Below are positions 1-7,209 of a stretch of DNA of 45,491 nucleotides, piece by piece. How positions within the stretch are numbered: position 1 is the first letter of the stretch; each line of letters opens with the position of its first letter. The stretch is from a virus. The position numbers and the translations under genes are program-made. The notes under the pieces were generated by a model. It did no database searches. It saw only the letters and a program-made list of their open reading frames with translations, and had not been told where the DNA came from. The DNA lies in the IMG/VR virus record IMGVR_UViG_3300047089_000287, positions 1-45,491 of that record. The stretch is one strand, 5' to 3'.

Positions 1-215
1 AAGTTAGGCCCGGTCGTGGTGGAGCCCATCTTGCCCCACATCTTGAATCTCAGCGTCCGGCCGACCGAGTTGTTGTTCAGGAAGTACCCGGCCGGGATCT
101 TGGGCAGCAGGATCCCGCCCATCAGGCTGGCCTCGGTGGTAAACGTGGCGAGCTGGGTGCCGCCGGCAATGGATGCGTTAAGGATCTCGCATTTGGTGGG
201 GGTGTAATCGCTCAC
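1..215 (-). CDS. Virion-like protein, 3' part cut by window edge
   Basis: The gene is read leftwards from a GTG at 215. A GGGAGAG ribosome-binding site lies about 6 nt upstream. About 71 residues are visible, beginning MSDYTPTKCEILNAS and including a GGILLPKIPAGYF stretch; the rest lies beyond the left edge. The visible part is beta-rich and Gly/Thr-rich with no membrane segment or Cys cluster. It sits directly downstream of another virion-like gene and on the same strand, so a structural role is inferred. I recognise no family and the call rests on context. Confidence 0.6.
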   Translation of the reverse strand, partial: MSDYTPTKCEILNASIAGGTQLATFTTEASLMGGILLPKIPAGYFLNNNSVGRTLRFKMWGKMGSTTTGPN

Positions 216-250
216 TAACTCTCCCTGCTGGCGGCGGTCGCCTGGCTGCC

Positions 251-691
251 TCAGAACCCGCCGGCCGAGATGGCTCCGGCCGCGACCTGGAACGTGTTGC
301 CGTTGGCCACCGAGACAGGCTGGCCGTTCCAGTTGCCGTACCAGACCCGGATCGGGGCGGCGTCGGTGATCTCCAGCGAGACGATCGACCAGGCGCCGCC
401 CGAGCCGTTCGTCCAGGAGATGGTGCCGGCGCCGCCGGGCATGGTGACGTTCGACCCGGCCGAGCTGGTGGTGGAGGCGGTGGCGAACGCGGTGCCGCCG
501 GCGGTGTACCCGGAGCCGGTGATCTCGGTGCCGGATGCCGACCCGGTGGAGGCCGTGGAGGTCAGCTTGAGCTTCATCGCGCCCGCGTTCAGCGCGGTGA
601 GCTGGGTGCCGGGGATTCCGGCGGCGCCGACCGGCAGGTTGGCGTTGAGCATCAGCGACGAGCGGGCCGCGTCGATGGCGGTCTGTGCCAT
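251..691 (-). CDS. Putative phage tail-fibre-type virion protein
   Basis: A 146-aa protein starting MAQTAIDAARSSL. The start is the ATG at 691, two bases after the TGA of the upstream gene, which suggests translational coupling. After a short helical N-terminus it is rich in Gly, Ser, Thr and Ala. Residues 40-110 contain an EITGSGYTAGG segment and residues 115-146 read like VWYGNWNGQPVSVANGNTF followed by QVAAGAI. That arrangement (a sticky-sounding GG-x-Y segment, then a W-G-x-L/W, V-x-x-G-x-T-F, x-A-A-G-A-I ending) is what I know from small tail or fibre proteins of many siphoviruses. The family assignment is by pattern only; a virion role is likely. Confidence 0.65.
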   Translation of the reverse strand: MAQTAIDAARSSLMLNANLPVGAAGIPGTQLTALNAGAMKLKLTSTASTGSASGTEITGSGYTAGGTAFATASTTSSAGSNVTMPGGAGTISWTNGSGGAWSIVSLEITDAAPIRVWYGNWNGQPVSVANGNTFQVAAGAISAGGF

Positions 692-692
692 G

Positions 693-1232
693 TCAGCCCA
701 CCTGCCCGGCCAGCGTGACCTCGGCCGAGCCGGGGAGCATGGTGATGACCAGGGGGCGGCAGACCGTGCAGGACGTGATGTCCTTATGGCAGTGGCCGCC
801 GGGGCACGGCGGGACCTCGCGGCCGGAGAACAGCGGGTGCGACCCGGCCTCGAACAGCGGGTGGCGCGCGTCCGCGATGGCCCCGCGCCAGACCCGGCAC
901 TTGCCGGCCTCCTCGGGGCACGCCTCGTCCTCGTGCCCGCCGGGGCAGGAGTTGGCCATGGCCGCGTGGTCGTGGTCCTGCGCGCAGCAGTCCGAGCCCG
1001 GGGCGCAGGAGAGGTTGGCGTCGATGTCGGAATGCGAGCAACCGGGGTGGTGCTCACCGAGGACTGCGAGATGGCCCGGCGGGCAGGTGCACTCCAGGAA
1101 TACCTGGGACATGCAGCCGGGGCACAAGACCTGGATCAAGGCGGTCGGGGCCTTCCGGGAAGATATACCTCCCGGCTCACCCGCTCGCTGAGCGCCGAAG
1201 TGCCACAGGCTTAACGCCAGGCTACCAGTCAC
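693..1232 (-). CDS. Cys/His-rich putative metal-binding protein
   Basis: The open frame gives up to 179 aa and holds about 16 Cys and many His residues. They fall in repeated CPGC, CTCPPGH, CPGGH, CPGGHCHKD and CTVC groups, so several zinc-binding knuckles are likely. The start is uncertain. The GTG at 1232 lies inside an inverted repeat with no proper ribosome-binding site, and an internal ATG at 1112 (MSQVFLECTC) would give 139 aa. The stop lies 2 nt before the start of the virion-like gene at 691, so the two are probably co-translated. No family is recognised; such Cys-rich proteins beside tail genes might be structural or chaperone-like. Confidence 0.6.
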   Translation of the reverse strand: MTGSLALSLWHFGAQRAGEPGGISSRKAPTALIQVLCPGCMSQVFLECTCPPGHLAVLGEHHPGCSHSDIDANLSCAPGSDCCAQDHDHAAMANSCPGGHEDEACPEEAGKCRVWRGAIADARHPLFEAGSHPLFSGREVPPCPGGHCHKDITSCTVCRPLVITMLPGSAEVTLAGQVG

Positions 1233-1310
1233 CCCCGTGACTGGTTACCCCCGTCCGGGCACGGACGCCGAGCATTACGCCAGAATTGTTCCCGGGCAGT
1301 GGACGGGAAC
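1223..1310. promoter_or_regulatory. Cluster of three hairpins between genes
   Basis: Three consecutive inverted repeats fill most of the 134-nt gap between the genes at 1232 and 1367. They are 1224-1232/1237-1245 (9 bp, loop 4), 1252-1257/1262-1267 (6 bp, loop 4) and 1288-1294/1304-1310 (7 bp, loop 9). The first overlaps the candidate GTG at 1230-1232 and could bind a regulator or block translation. The third could end the methyltransferase transcript, though no T-run follows it. Confidence 0.45.
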
Positions 1311-1366
1311 ACTCCGGCCCGTCCGTGCCCGGTCAGGCAGCTACGGCCGCATTACTTCCCGTCAAA

Positions 1367-1936
1367 CTACCAGGGCGCCGGCGGCACATCGGGCTTGGCC
1401 CAGATCCCGCGCCGGTCCTCCCAGTCGTCCAGGACCGGGAGCCACGCGGCGGGCGGCCGGTCCTCCAGGTTGGCGCAGAGGACCACGGCGCCGGGCGCCG
1501 CATCCCGCCAGACCCGGGCCTCGATCCGGGCCTGGATCTCCGCGTCCCGGGCCACCCGGTTGAACCAGATGACCGAGAAGCTGCCGTACGCGACGTAGTG
1601 CTCGGCGTCCGCGTCATTCGCGTTCAGCCCGAGCGAGCGGGCGGCGGCGGTGTACTCGGGTACCCGGTCGAAACCGGTCGCGTCCAGGCCGAACAGGTCC
1701 CGGGCGATGAGCATCTTGCTGCCCGGCCCGCAGCCGATGTCCAGGAACCGGATGTCTCCCCTGGTCTCCCTCGCCTCGGGCACCGCCTCAGCCAGCAGCG
1801 CCACGAAGGCCGGGGTGCTGAACGGCATCCACGGCGTGTACCGGCGGTCATTCTCGGGTACCTTGCGCTGCCACTGCTGGTCGAGCTGGACCGCGCGGCG
1901 CATGGTAGCGGCCACGACCTCCGCGCGGGAACTCAC
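1367..1936 (-). CDS. Class I SAM-dependent methyltransferase
   Basis: A 189-aa protein with a Rossmann-type SAM-binding motif I, RFLDIGCGPGSK, at about residues 63-74. Motif II has an acidic residue in ATGFDRVPEY, and an ICANLED-like beta5 strand appears as VVLCANLEDRPP. The length suits a stand-alone small-molecule or sugar methyltransferase. The GTG start overlaps the stop of the upstream 47-aa gene (GTGA), so they are coupled. It lies in the same leftward run as a dTDP-sugar dehydratase-like gene, so methylation of a sugar is possible, but the substrate cannot be read from sequence. Confidence 0.75.
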   Translation of the reverse strand: MSSRAEVVAATMRRAVQLDQQWQRKVPENDRRYTPWMPFSTPAFVALLAEAVPEARETRGDIRFLDIGCGPGSKMLIARDLFGLDATGFDRVPEYTAAARSLGLNANDADAEHYVAYGSFSVIWFNRVARDAEIQARIEARVWRDAAPGAVVLCANLEDRPPAAWLPVLDDWEDRRGIWAKPDVPPAPW

Positions 1937-2076
1937 CCTTCGCCCGGTTCGGGCTGCGGGTCCGGCGGGTCCTCCCGCTCGGGAAGCTCCTGGCCGGGCC
2001 TCGCCCTCAGCCAGTCCGGTTTCTCGCCGCCGCGCTTCTCTGTTGCCGGAACCGCAGGCTGGTCCTCGTCAGCCAT
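1933..2076 (-). CDS. Small acidic hydrophilic protein
   Basis: A 47-aa product beginning MADEDQPAVPATEKRGG. It is rich in Glu, Pro and Asp and predicted to be disordered. The start is the ATG at 2076, 9-10 nt after a strong GAGGAGG site; the in-frame ATG at 2085 lies too close to that site. The stop overlaps the GTG of the methyltransferase by GTGA. No family is recognised. Confidence 0.6.
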   Translation of the reverse strand: MADEDQPAVPATEKRGGEKPDWLRARPGQELPEREDPPDPQPEPGEG

Positions 2077-2113
2077 GATGCACATCCTCCTCGCGTCCCC
2101 CACGGATCGCAGG

Positions 2114-2464
2114 TTAGTCGGGCCACCTCAGCACATAGTACGGGCGGTTGAGATTTGCCGTGCTGGTTCTGCGAACATCCACGATATAGACGCAGGGCGG
2201 CACCTGATCAGGGATGATGCCCTCGTAGAAGCCGAACCGCACGATCGCGTCGAGCCAGGTCTGCGGGCTGGCCTGGCTGACGGTAACGGCGGGCGCGGCA
2301 TCCCCGCGACCATATCCGTCCATGGCCGCGCAGTCCATCCACAGTTCCGGGGAGCCCAGCCCGCCGGGGGCCTCGTCCGGTATCCACCAGATACCCCAGC
2401 GCGCCGCCCGTTTCCACGGCAGGCCGGCAAGCCCGGGGAGGCCCGAGACGCTGGCAGTGGTCAC
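2114..2464 (-). CDS. Hypothetical protein, leaderless start
   Basis: A 116-aa protein starting at a GTG (MTTASVSGLPG). There is no ribosome-binding site. Instead TAGCCT lies exactly 6 nt upstream, matching the leaderless promoter pattern seen elsewhere in the window. The protein is Trp- and Pro-rich (WGIWWIPDEAPGG) and ends with a beta-like PYYVLRWPD. No family or catalytic motif is recognised. Confidence 0.6.
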   Translation of the reverse strand: MTTASVSGLPGLAGLPWKRAARWGIWWIPDEAPGGLGSPELWMDCAAMDGYGRGDAAPAVTVSQASPQTWLDAIVRFGFYEGIIPDQVPPCVYIVDVRRTSTANLNRPYYVLRWPD

Positions 2465-2470
2465 CGGGCC

Positions 2471-2476
2471 AGGCTA
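2471..2476 (-). promoter_or_regulatory. -10 box of leaderless promoter
   Basis: On the minus strand this reads TAGCCT, followed by 6 nt (GGCCCG) and the GTG start at 2464. The layout is identical to that before the GH5 gene (TAGCCT, GGCCCC, ATG). Confidence 0.5.
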
Positions 2477-2502
2477 CCCGGGCGGGACCTGCTTACCCGG
2501 GT

Positions 2503-2841
2503 CTAGCCGGGATGAGGCGGCAGGGTCCAGCCGGAGTCCGGGCTGTAGATCCCGCTGGACAGGGCCGCCACGTCCCACAGCGCAGGCGACCGGGATTTCC
2601 CGGAGTACCGGGCGTAGCAGGCGTAGAACCACTCCCGGACCGAGGTCTCGCCGGCGGATTGCACCGTCTCGATCGTGAGGCCGTGTTCTCTCAGCAGCAG
2701 GGACAGGCCGTCAGCCATCCCGGCGTTGTCGGCCAGGTGGTCGAAGCCGCGTGCCAGGTACCAGGACCCGGCGAAACAGGGCAGCCTGGACGCCCAGTGA
2801 CCGGGCGGGGGCGAGTCACCGAGGCGGGGTTCGCGTGACAT
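2503..2841 (-). CDS. Hypothetical protein
   Basis: A 112-aa protein starting MSREPRLGDSPPPG. The middle contains a helical segment (FDHLADNAGMADGLSLLLRE) and the C-terminal part is Ser/Trp/Pro-rich. No signal peptide or membrane segment is evident. A TACCAT hexamer lies 7 nt before the ATG, so transcription may be leaderless. No family is recognised. Confidence 0.6.
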   Translation of the reverse strand: MSREPRLGDSPPPGHWASRLPCFAGSWYLARGFDHLADNAGMADGLSLLLREHGLTIETVQSAGETSVREWFYACYARYSGKSRSPALWDVAALSSGIYSPDSGWTLPPHPG

Positions 2842-2884
2842 GCCCTCGATGGTAAACCCGCAGTACCCGGATGGCTACCCTGCG

Positions 2885-3955
2885 CTAGCCCAGCATCCAT
2901 TCCCTGTGTGCCATAGTCCACCGGACGGTGCGCTCCAGGCTGGCCCGGAACGGGACCGGCGGCTTCCAGCCCCGGGCGCGGATCTTTCCCGGGTCCAGGC
3001 CGTAATGGGGGTCGTGGCCCGGCCTGGCCAGGTGGAACTCCTCCAGCCGGTATTTCAGCGGCATCCCGGCGGCCTCCGCGATCATCTGCGCGAGTTCGAG
3101 GTTGTCGAGCCGGTCGGCGCTGGCGATGTTGTACCGGTCGGGTTCCAGGGCCTTGGCCGCGCCGGGTACGGCGTGCGCCGGGAACGCGGCCGGGATGCCC
3201 TGCCTCAGCAGGAAGACCACCGCGTCTGCCATGTTGCGCGCATGCAGGTAGTGCCGTGACCCGATGTTGCCGGGCGAGCCGTGGATGACCGCCTGCTCGC
3301 CGGACAGCACCGCGCGCAGCACCCTGGGCACGTACTTCTCCGGGTGCTGCCGCTCCCCGATCAGGTTCATCGTGTTCGTGATGATCACCGGGACGCCGTA
3401 GGTCCGCCAGTACGAGATGGACACGGCCTCCTGCGCGGCCTTGGACGCGGCGTAGGGGTTGGACGGCAGGACCGGCGCCCATTCCTTATGGCCACGGCCG
3501 GGGACGGAGACCGGGCCGTACACCTCGTCCGTGCTGATCATCACCACTGCTTCCGGCCTGAGCTTGCGGGCCAGCTCCAGGGTGTTCAGCGCGACCGCGA
3601 AGTTGTTCTCGCAGAACGCCACGGGATCAGTGATCGAGGTGTCAACGTGAGACTGGCTGGCCATCGCGATCAGGTAGTCCAGGCCGCCGCCCCCGGCCGG
3701 GCCGTGGATAGCGGCCATGGCCTGGACGCTGAACGGGGCGGTGAGATCGTGCGTGATCACCTGCACCCGGCCCAGCCACGCATCCCCGGCTGGCGTGTCG
3801 GGTGCCCCGCCGATCACCTGGGTGATCCGGTCGGCGGTGCCCCGGTGCCGGAACGAGTCGGTGGCGATCACGTCCCAGTCAGTCGTGCTCAGGATGTGCT
3901 CAAGAAAGTGGTGACCCGCAAATCCGCCCGCGCCTGTCAAGAGCAACCGGGTCAT
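2885..3955 (-). CDS. NAD-dependent sugar epimerase/dehydratase, dTDP-glucose 4,6-dehydratase-like
   Basis: A 356-aa extended short-chain dehydrogenase. The nucleotide-binding motif GAGGFAG lies at residues 7-13. The active-site block ISTDEVYG is the hallmark of RmlB-type 4,6-dehydratases, and the YAASK catalytic motif follows. The C-terminus has the RPGHDPHYGLDPGKI substrate-end pattern. RmlB-type enzymes turn dTDP-glucose into dTDP-4-keto-6-deoxyglucose, the entry point for deoxysugars. The start chosen is the ATG at 3955 with GGAGG 9 nt upstream; a longer in-frame extension to 4072 would cross a structured leader and the promoter. With the C-methyltransferase, cupin and second SDR further right it suggests synthesis of a modified sugar. 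No matching nucleotidylyltransferase is visible, so the host probably supplies the NDP-sugar. Confidence 0.85.
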   Translation of the reverse strand: MTRLLLTGAGGFAGHHFLEHILSTTDWDVIATDSFRHRGTADRITQVIGGAPDTPAGDAWLGRVQVITHDLTAPFSVQAMAAIHGPAGGGGLDYLIAMASQSHVDTSITDPVAFCENNFAVALNTLELARKLRPEAVVMISTDEVYGPVSVPGRGHKEWAPVLPSNPYAASKAAQEAVSISYWRTYGVPVIITNTMNLIGERQHPEKYVPRVLRAVLSGEQAVIHGSPGNIGSRHYLHARNMADAVVFLLRQGIPAAFPAHAVPGAAKALEPDRYNIASADRLDNLELAQMIAEAAGMPLKYRLEEFHLARPGHDPHYGLDPGKIRARGWKPPVPFRASLERTVRWTMAHREWMLG

Positions 3956-4042
3956 GTGCACGGCCTCCGCGAGCGAGAGAGTGGAGTGCGGCAGCTCCCC
4001 CGCCCCGAGATGAGCGGAGGCCGTGCGCTGGAGGCCAGGATA
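3956..4042 (-). promoter_or_regulatory. Structured 5' leader with hidden ribosome-binding site, copy A
   Basis: The leader lies between a TATCCT -10 box (4037-4042) and the ATG at 3955. Arms 3958-3970 and 4014-4026 form a perfect 13-bp inverted repeat separated by 43 nt, and the GGAGG site lies inside the downstream arm. The loop contains GGGGAGCTGCC (4000-3990 on the minus strand) and an ACTCC element. The same arrangement precedes the second SDR gene at 14773. A regulated translation switch is inferred. Confidence 0.6.
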
Positions 4043-4046
4043 CAGC

Positions 4047-4081
4047 GAGGTCCCGGTGCCTGCTCCCGGCACCGGGACCTC
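4047..4081. promoter_or_regulatory. Strong 14-bp hairpin upstream of the dehydratase promoter
   Basis: GAGGTCCCGGTGCC (4047-4060) and its exact complement (4068-4081) are separated by 7 nt. The hairpin lies immediately upstream of the -10 box of the 3955 gene. It could be an operator, or a terminator for leftward antisense transcription. No T-run follows on either strand. A second, weaker repeat (7 bp, 4110-4116/4124-4130) follows. Confidence 0.5.
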
Positions 4082-4196
4082 TCGTACGCCCCAGCATCAC
4101 CTTGAGATCACCCGGGTTAGCGGCCCGGGTAAGTCCCACGATACCAAGCCCCGGACCCTGGACATGCAGTAGCTAACTGATTACTATCGGCAATGC

Positions 4197-4268
4197 GCGC
4201 CGGTAGCTCAGGGGACAGAGCTGCGGCCTCCGGAGCCGCGAGCGCAGGTTCGATTCCTGCCTGGCGCA
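4197..4268 (+). tRNA. tRNA-Arg (anticodon CCG)
   Basis: A 72-nt cloverleaf. The acceptor stem is GCGCCGG paired with CTGGCGC (one G-T pair) and the discriminator is A; CCA is not encoded. The anticodon arm is GCGGC CTCCGGA GCCGC, giving anticodon CCG, which reads the CGG codon. The T arm is GCAGG TTCGATT CCTGC. CGG is frequent in this GC-rich sequence, so the tRNA may boost phage translation. The TATCCT promoter of the next ORF begins 2 nt after its 3' end. Confidence 0.93.
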
Positions 4269-4281
4269 CTATCCTGGTCCC

Positions 4282-4404
4282 ATGACACTTCTCGCATTCG
4301 GGGCCAGCGCGGGCAACAGCCTGGGCGGTACCGATACCAGCGACCTCCCCCGCAGTATCGTGCCGTGGTGGCGCGGCGGCACGCACCCGGTGCAGGTTCG
4401 CTAG
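4282..4404 (+). CDS. Small ORF, leaderless
   Basis: A 40-aa ORF beginning MTLLAFGASAGNS. TATCCT lies at 4270-4275, 6 nt before the ATG. Its TAG stop forms the first three bases of the next -10 box (TAGCCT). The 21-nt start region is nearly identical to that of the following GH5 gene, so one may have arisen from the other by duplication. No function is recognised; it could be a leader peptide. Confidence 0.4.
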   Translation: MTLLAFGASAGNSLGGTDTSDLPRSIVPWWRGGTHPVQVR

Positions 4405-4407
4405 CCT
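4402..4407 (+). promoter_or_regulatory. -10 box of leaderless promoter for the GH5 gene
   Basis: TAGCCT, then GGCCCC, then the ATG at 4414. It overlaps the stop codon of the 40-aa ORF. Confidence 0.5.
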
Positions 4408-4413
4408 GGCCCC

Positions 4414-5571
4414 ATGACACTGCCGGCATCCGCGTTCCCGCTATCCGTCTCCGGCTCGCGCATCCTGGGCGCGGACGGCTCCCCGGTCCGGCTGGCCGGG
4501 GTGAACTGGGGCGGCGCCTACCAGGACCACCACGTGCCGTCCGGGCTGCGCGAGCGGCCCCGCGCCGAGATCATCGGCTGGATCGCTGACCACGGGTTCA
4601 ACCACGTCCGGTTCCCGTTCGCCCTCGGCTCGTTCGTCAGTTCCGCCGGGAACCTGGTCACCACGCCGGCCGACCCGGCCCGGCTGGCCGCCAACCCGGA
4701 CCTGGCGGGCCTGAGCCCGTGGGAGATCTACCAGGTGCTCACGGACGACATGACGGCGGCCGGGCTGTACGTCATGATCAACCAGCACCTCCTGTTTCCC
4801 GGCATCTGCTGCTCGGACAGCGACGTCAACGGCCTGTGGTACAACGACAACTGGCCGTCGAGCACGTTCACCAGCACCTGGCTGATGATCGCGGAGCGGT
4901 TCGCGGCTAACCCGATGGTGGGCTTCGACCTGCACAACGAGCCGCGCCCGGCCAGTATCGGCGGGGCGGTCCGGACCCCCTCCTGGGGCTCCGGCGGGAA
5001 CGGGTCCTTCCCGACTGATTTCCGCCAGGTGTACCAGAACACGATCGGCCGCATCCGCAGCGCCGTGGCGGCCGCCGGCTCGGATATCGTGCACCTGGCG
5101 GCCTGCGAGGGCCTGGCTTACGCCGGGGACCTGACCGGATGGGGCGCGCACCCGGTGACCGGGGCAAACATCATCGCCTCGGCGCACGACTACCCGTGGT
5201 TCCACCAGCACGCCGACAAGAGCCCGCAGACCTGGGCCGAGTACAGCGCCCAGAACGAGGCGAAGTTCGGCTACCTGGAGACCCAGGGCAAGGCCCCGGT
5301 GTGGATCGGGGAGTGCGGGTCGAACACCGATGCCAGCCGCCAGGACTTCAATCACGGCTGGTTCCCGAACTTCCTGCGCTGGGCACAGGAGAACGGCTCG
5401 CACTGGTGCTGGTGGACGCTGGACGCCACCGAGCAGCAGGGCACCGAGCCCGGTACGAACATCGTCAGGATCAAGGACGGCCAGGGCGAGGGTTTCGGGC
5501 TGCTGCACGGCCAGGACTGGCGCGCTACCCAGTCCGACACGCTGAACTTCCTGTCCCCGGTCATGCCGTAA
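4414..5571 (+). CDS. Glycoside hydrolase family 5 (cellulase-like) enzyme
   Basis: A 385-aa TIM-barrel glycosidase. The N-terminal part has LAGVNWGGAY (residues 28-36) and VRFPFALGSF (65-74). The acid/base Glu lies in DLHNEP (E176), the conserved HDY follows at about 258-260, and the nucleophile Glu is in VWIGECG (E300). This is the clan A arrangement of retaining beta-1,4-glucanases. There is no signal peptide and no carbohydrate-binding module, so it is not exported by Sec; a virion-borne or lysis-released depolymerase is possible. The ATG has no ribosome-binding site but sits 6 nt behind TAGCCT. The gene stands alone on the plus strand beside a tRNA and opposite the sugar genes, which suggests independent acquisition. 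The true substrate is unknown. Confidence 0.88.
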   Translation: MTLPASAFPLSVSGSRILGADGSPVRLAGVNWGGAYQDHHVPSGLRERPRAEIIGWIADHGFNHVRFPFALGSFVSSAGNLVTTPADPARLAANPDLAGLSPWEIYQVLTDDMTAAGLYVMINQHLLFPGICCSDSDVNGLWYNDNWPSSTFTSTWLMIAERFAANPMVGFDLHNEPRPASIGGAVRTPSWGSGGNGSFPTDFRQVYQNTIGRIRSAVAAAGSDIVHLAACEGLAYAGDLTGWGAHPVTGANIIASAHDYPWFHQHADKSPQTWAEYSAQNEAKFGYLETQGKAPVWIGECGSNTDASRQDFNHGWFPNFLRWAQENGSHWCWWTLDATEQQGTEPGTNIVRIKDGQGEGFGLLHGQDWRATQSDTLNFLSPVMP

Positions 5572-5662
5572 GCGACGATCCCGGGGTACCGGCCTGCGAA
5601 AACACCAGAAAACGGCAGGTCAGTGGCAGCCGGCAACCAGGCTCTCCGCCTCCGGCAGGACC

Positions 5663-5691
5663 GTGACAGTATCAGGATGCCATGTTACGGT
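5663..5691 (+). promoter_or_regulatory. Sigma-70-like promoter
   Basis: GTGACA (5663-5668), a 17-nt spacer and TACGGT (5686-5691), 33 nt before the ATG of the small membrane peptide. Confidence 0.45.
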
Positions 5692-5723
5692 GTCCGCATA
5701 GTCAGTCACGGAAAGGAATCACC

Positions 5724-5831
5724 ATGAACCGGTCCGCCATGAAGCACTGGTACTACGCATCCGCCGCCGCTGTTTCCGCCCTGGCCATCCTGGCTGTCGC
5801 CCTCGTGCCCTGGTCCTGGTACCACGCCTGA
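5724..5831 (+). CDS. Small single-pass membrane peptide
   Basis: A 35-aa product, MNRSAMKHWYYA followed by an approximately 18-residue hydrophobic helix and a short WSWYHA end. A GGAAAGGA site lies 7 nt before the ATG. The stop overlaps the next start (TGATG), so the two genes are coupled. Its size would suit an accessory lysis or membrane-signalling peptide, but no family is recognised. Confidence 0.6.
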   Translation: MNRSAMKHWYYASAAAVSALAILAVALVPWSWYHA

Positions 5832-6070
5832 TGCCCCGCTCGTTCGCGCCCATCCCGGAAGGACCGTACAGCACGAAGATCCTTGCCCAGATCCGCCGGA
5901 TCCGCCGCCTTGAGCCGGAGCTGATCCTGGCTATCGAGGAAAAGGACTGCGAGATCTGCGGTGCGGAACCGGGACAGCTCTGCCGCCGGGTGAAGGGGCA
6001 GGGCACCGGGCAGCTCGCGTATTACCACGCCGCCCGCACCGGGACAGGGCTGCTGACTATCCCGGCATAG
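5831..6070 (+). CDS. Small zinc-finger-type protein
   Basis: A 79-aa protein. The C-terminal half holds CEICGAEPGQLCRR followed by a HAAR end, a C-x2-C-x7-C...H pattern found in many small actinobacterial and actinophage proteins. The N-terminal half is a basic helix (AQIRRIRRLEPE). Nucleic-acid binding is plausible. It is coupled to the membrane peptide upstream and ends convergently with the glycosyltransferase at 6074, only 3 nt away. Confidence 0.7.
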   Translation: MPRSFAPIPEGPYSTKILAQIRRIRRLEPELILAIEEKDCEICGAEPGQLCRRVKGQGTGQLAYYHAARTGTGLLTIPA

Positions 6071-6073
6071 CGG

Positions 6074-7102
6074 TTACCGCGCCGGGAACAGGCTCTCGTA
6101 GGCGTCCGCCCAGCGCCGCCAGTGCTCCTCGATCGTGTGCCGGGCGGCCATGGCCCGCGCCGCCTCGCCCATCTTCGCGCGCAGCCCGTCGTCGCCGGCC
6201 AGCTCGGACATGTACCTGAGCCATTCGTGGTCGTAGCGGACCAGGAAGCCGCTGACCCCGTGCTCGATCACGGCCCGGTACGCCTCGCAGTCCGACGCGA
6301 CGACCGGGATGCCCCGGGCGCCGTACTCGATGGCCTTGATGGCCGACTTGGACCGGCTGAACCCGGTGGGCCACAGCGGGCACAGGCCGATGTCGAAGTC
6401 GATCGAGCCGAAGAACTTGTCCGGGTTCTCGTTGACCTGGACCCAGGGCCGGAAGAACATCCGGTCGTCGGGCGCCTTGAACGTCTCCCGGTAGTCAGTG
6501 GCGTTGACCTGGAGGTCCCAGCCCGGGAACCGTTTCAGGAACCGGCGCACCGGCCCGGCCACCTGGCCGATGTCGATGCCGTGGCTGGCCGCGCCCATCC
6601 AGCCGACCCGGGGCCTCGGCCGCATCTGGTACCGGGGCAGGTCCAGCATCCGGGCCGGGATGCAGTTGGGCAGCACCGCCACGTTCGGGTTGAACTCGCG
6701 CATCACCTGCGCCAGCGGCTCGGTCGAGACGGTCACCAGGTCGGCCACGGCCGCCGCGTGCTCCACCGCGTCCCGGATGTCAGGCCGGGAGTAGAGCTGG
6801 TACGCCTGCCAGTTCTCCTGCGTGATCGAGAACACGTCGTCATCGGTCTCGTAGACCAGCCGGGAGTACGGGGTCCTGGCCCGGCGCCATATCTCCAGGC
6901 CCTTGTGCGTGTTCCACCGCTGCGCCACGATCACGTCGTGACCCCCCAGCATGGACAGCGTGATCGACGGCGGGTGCATCCGGTCGCCCGAATCCGCCCA
7001 GGTGACGTCGAACCCGTCGTGGCGCTCCAGCTCGCGCAGCGGCAGCTCCATCCGGTAGTACGCGCAGCCGGAACCGCCGTCGTGCCCGGCGAAAACCCTC
7101 AC
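6074..7102 (-). CDS. GT4-like glycosyltransferase (GT-B fold)
   Basis: A 342-aa protein. The N-terminal Rossmann domain holds FAGHDGGSGCAYYR and a YETDDDVF block. The middle TVSTEPLAQ...VLPNCIP and VGWMGAASHG segments, and the C-terminal KAIEYGARGIPVVASDCEAY with SGFLV, form the donor-binding site typical of GT4/GT1 retaining transferases. The GTG start at 7102 overlaps the stop of the small membrane gene (GTGA). The longer frame to 7195 lies over that gene. Transfer of a sugar to a phage or host-surface acceptor is inferred from the family; donor and acceptor are unknown. Confidence 0.85.
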   Translation of the reverse strand: MRVFAGHDGGSGCAYYRMELPLRELERHDGFDVTWADSGDRMHPPSITLSMLGGHDVIVAQRWNTHKGLEIWRRARTPYSRLVYETDDDVFSITQENWQAYQLYSRPDIRDAVEHAAAVADLVTVSTEPLAQVMREFNPNVAVLPNCIPARMLDLPRYQMRPRPRVGWMGAASHGIDIGQVAGPVRRFLKRFPGWDLQVNATDYRETFKAPDDRMFFRPWVQVNENPDKFFGSIDFDIGLCPLWPTGFSRSKSAIKAIEYGARGIPVVASDCEAYRAVIEHGVSGFLVRYDHEWLRYMSELAGDDGLRAKMGEAARAMAARHTIEEHWRRWADAYESLFPAR

Positions 7103-7209
7103 GCGCCGGCCAGGGTCAGCGCGAGCCAGAGCAGGAACAGCACGGCCAGCGCGATCAGGAACCGCCGCCGCCAGGCAGCGGCCAGGCCGGGGCACACGGC
7201 GGCGCTCAT
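7099..7209 (-). CDS. Small membrane protein
   Basis: A 36-aa product (MSAAVCPGLAAAWRRR, then a Leu/Ala-rich membrane helix ending LTLAGA). The ATG overlaps the previous stop (ATGA) and the stop overlaps the glycosyltransferase start. A positively charged stretch precedes the helix, so the N-terminus is probably cytoplasmic. It may anchor a sugar transferase to the membrane. Confidence 0.55.
   Translation of the reverse strand: MSAAVCPGLAAAWRRRFLIALAVLFLLWLALTLAGA

Noticed and set aside
4197-4268. tRNA-Arg as a phage integration site (attL/attR)
   Set aside because: No integrase gene lies nearby and no second copy of the tRNA 3' end was found in the window.
5139-5666. Long plus-strand and minus-strand frames overlapping the GH5 gene
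   Set aside because: They are alternate frames of a GC-rich gene with Arg/Pro/Gly composition and no start signals. The GH5 frame has catalytic motifs.
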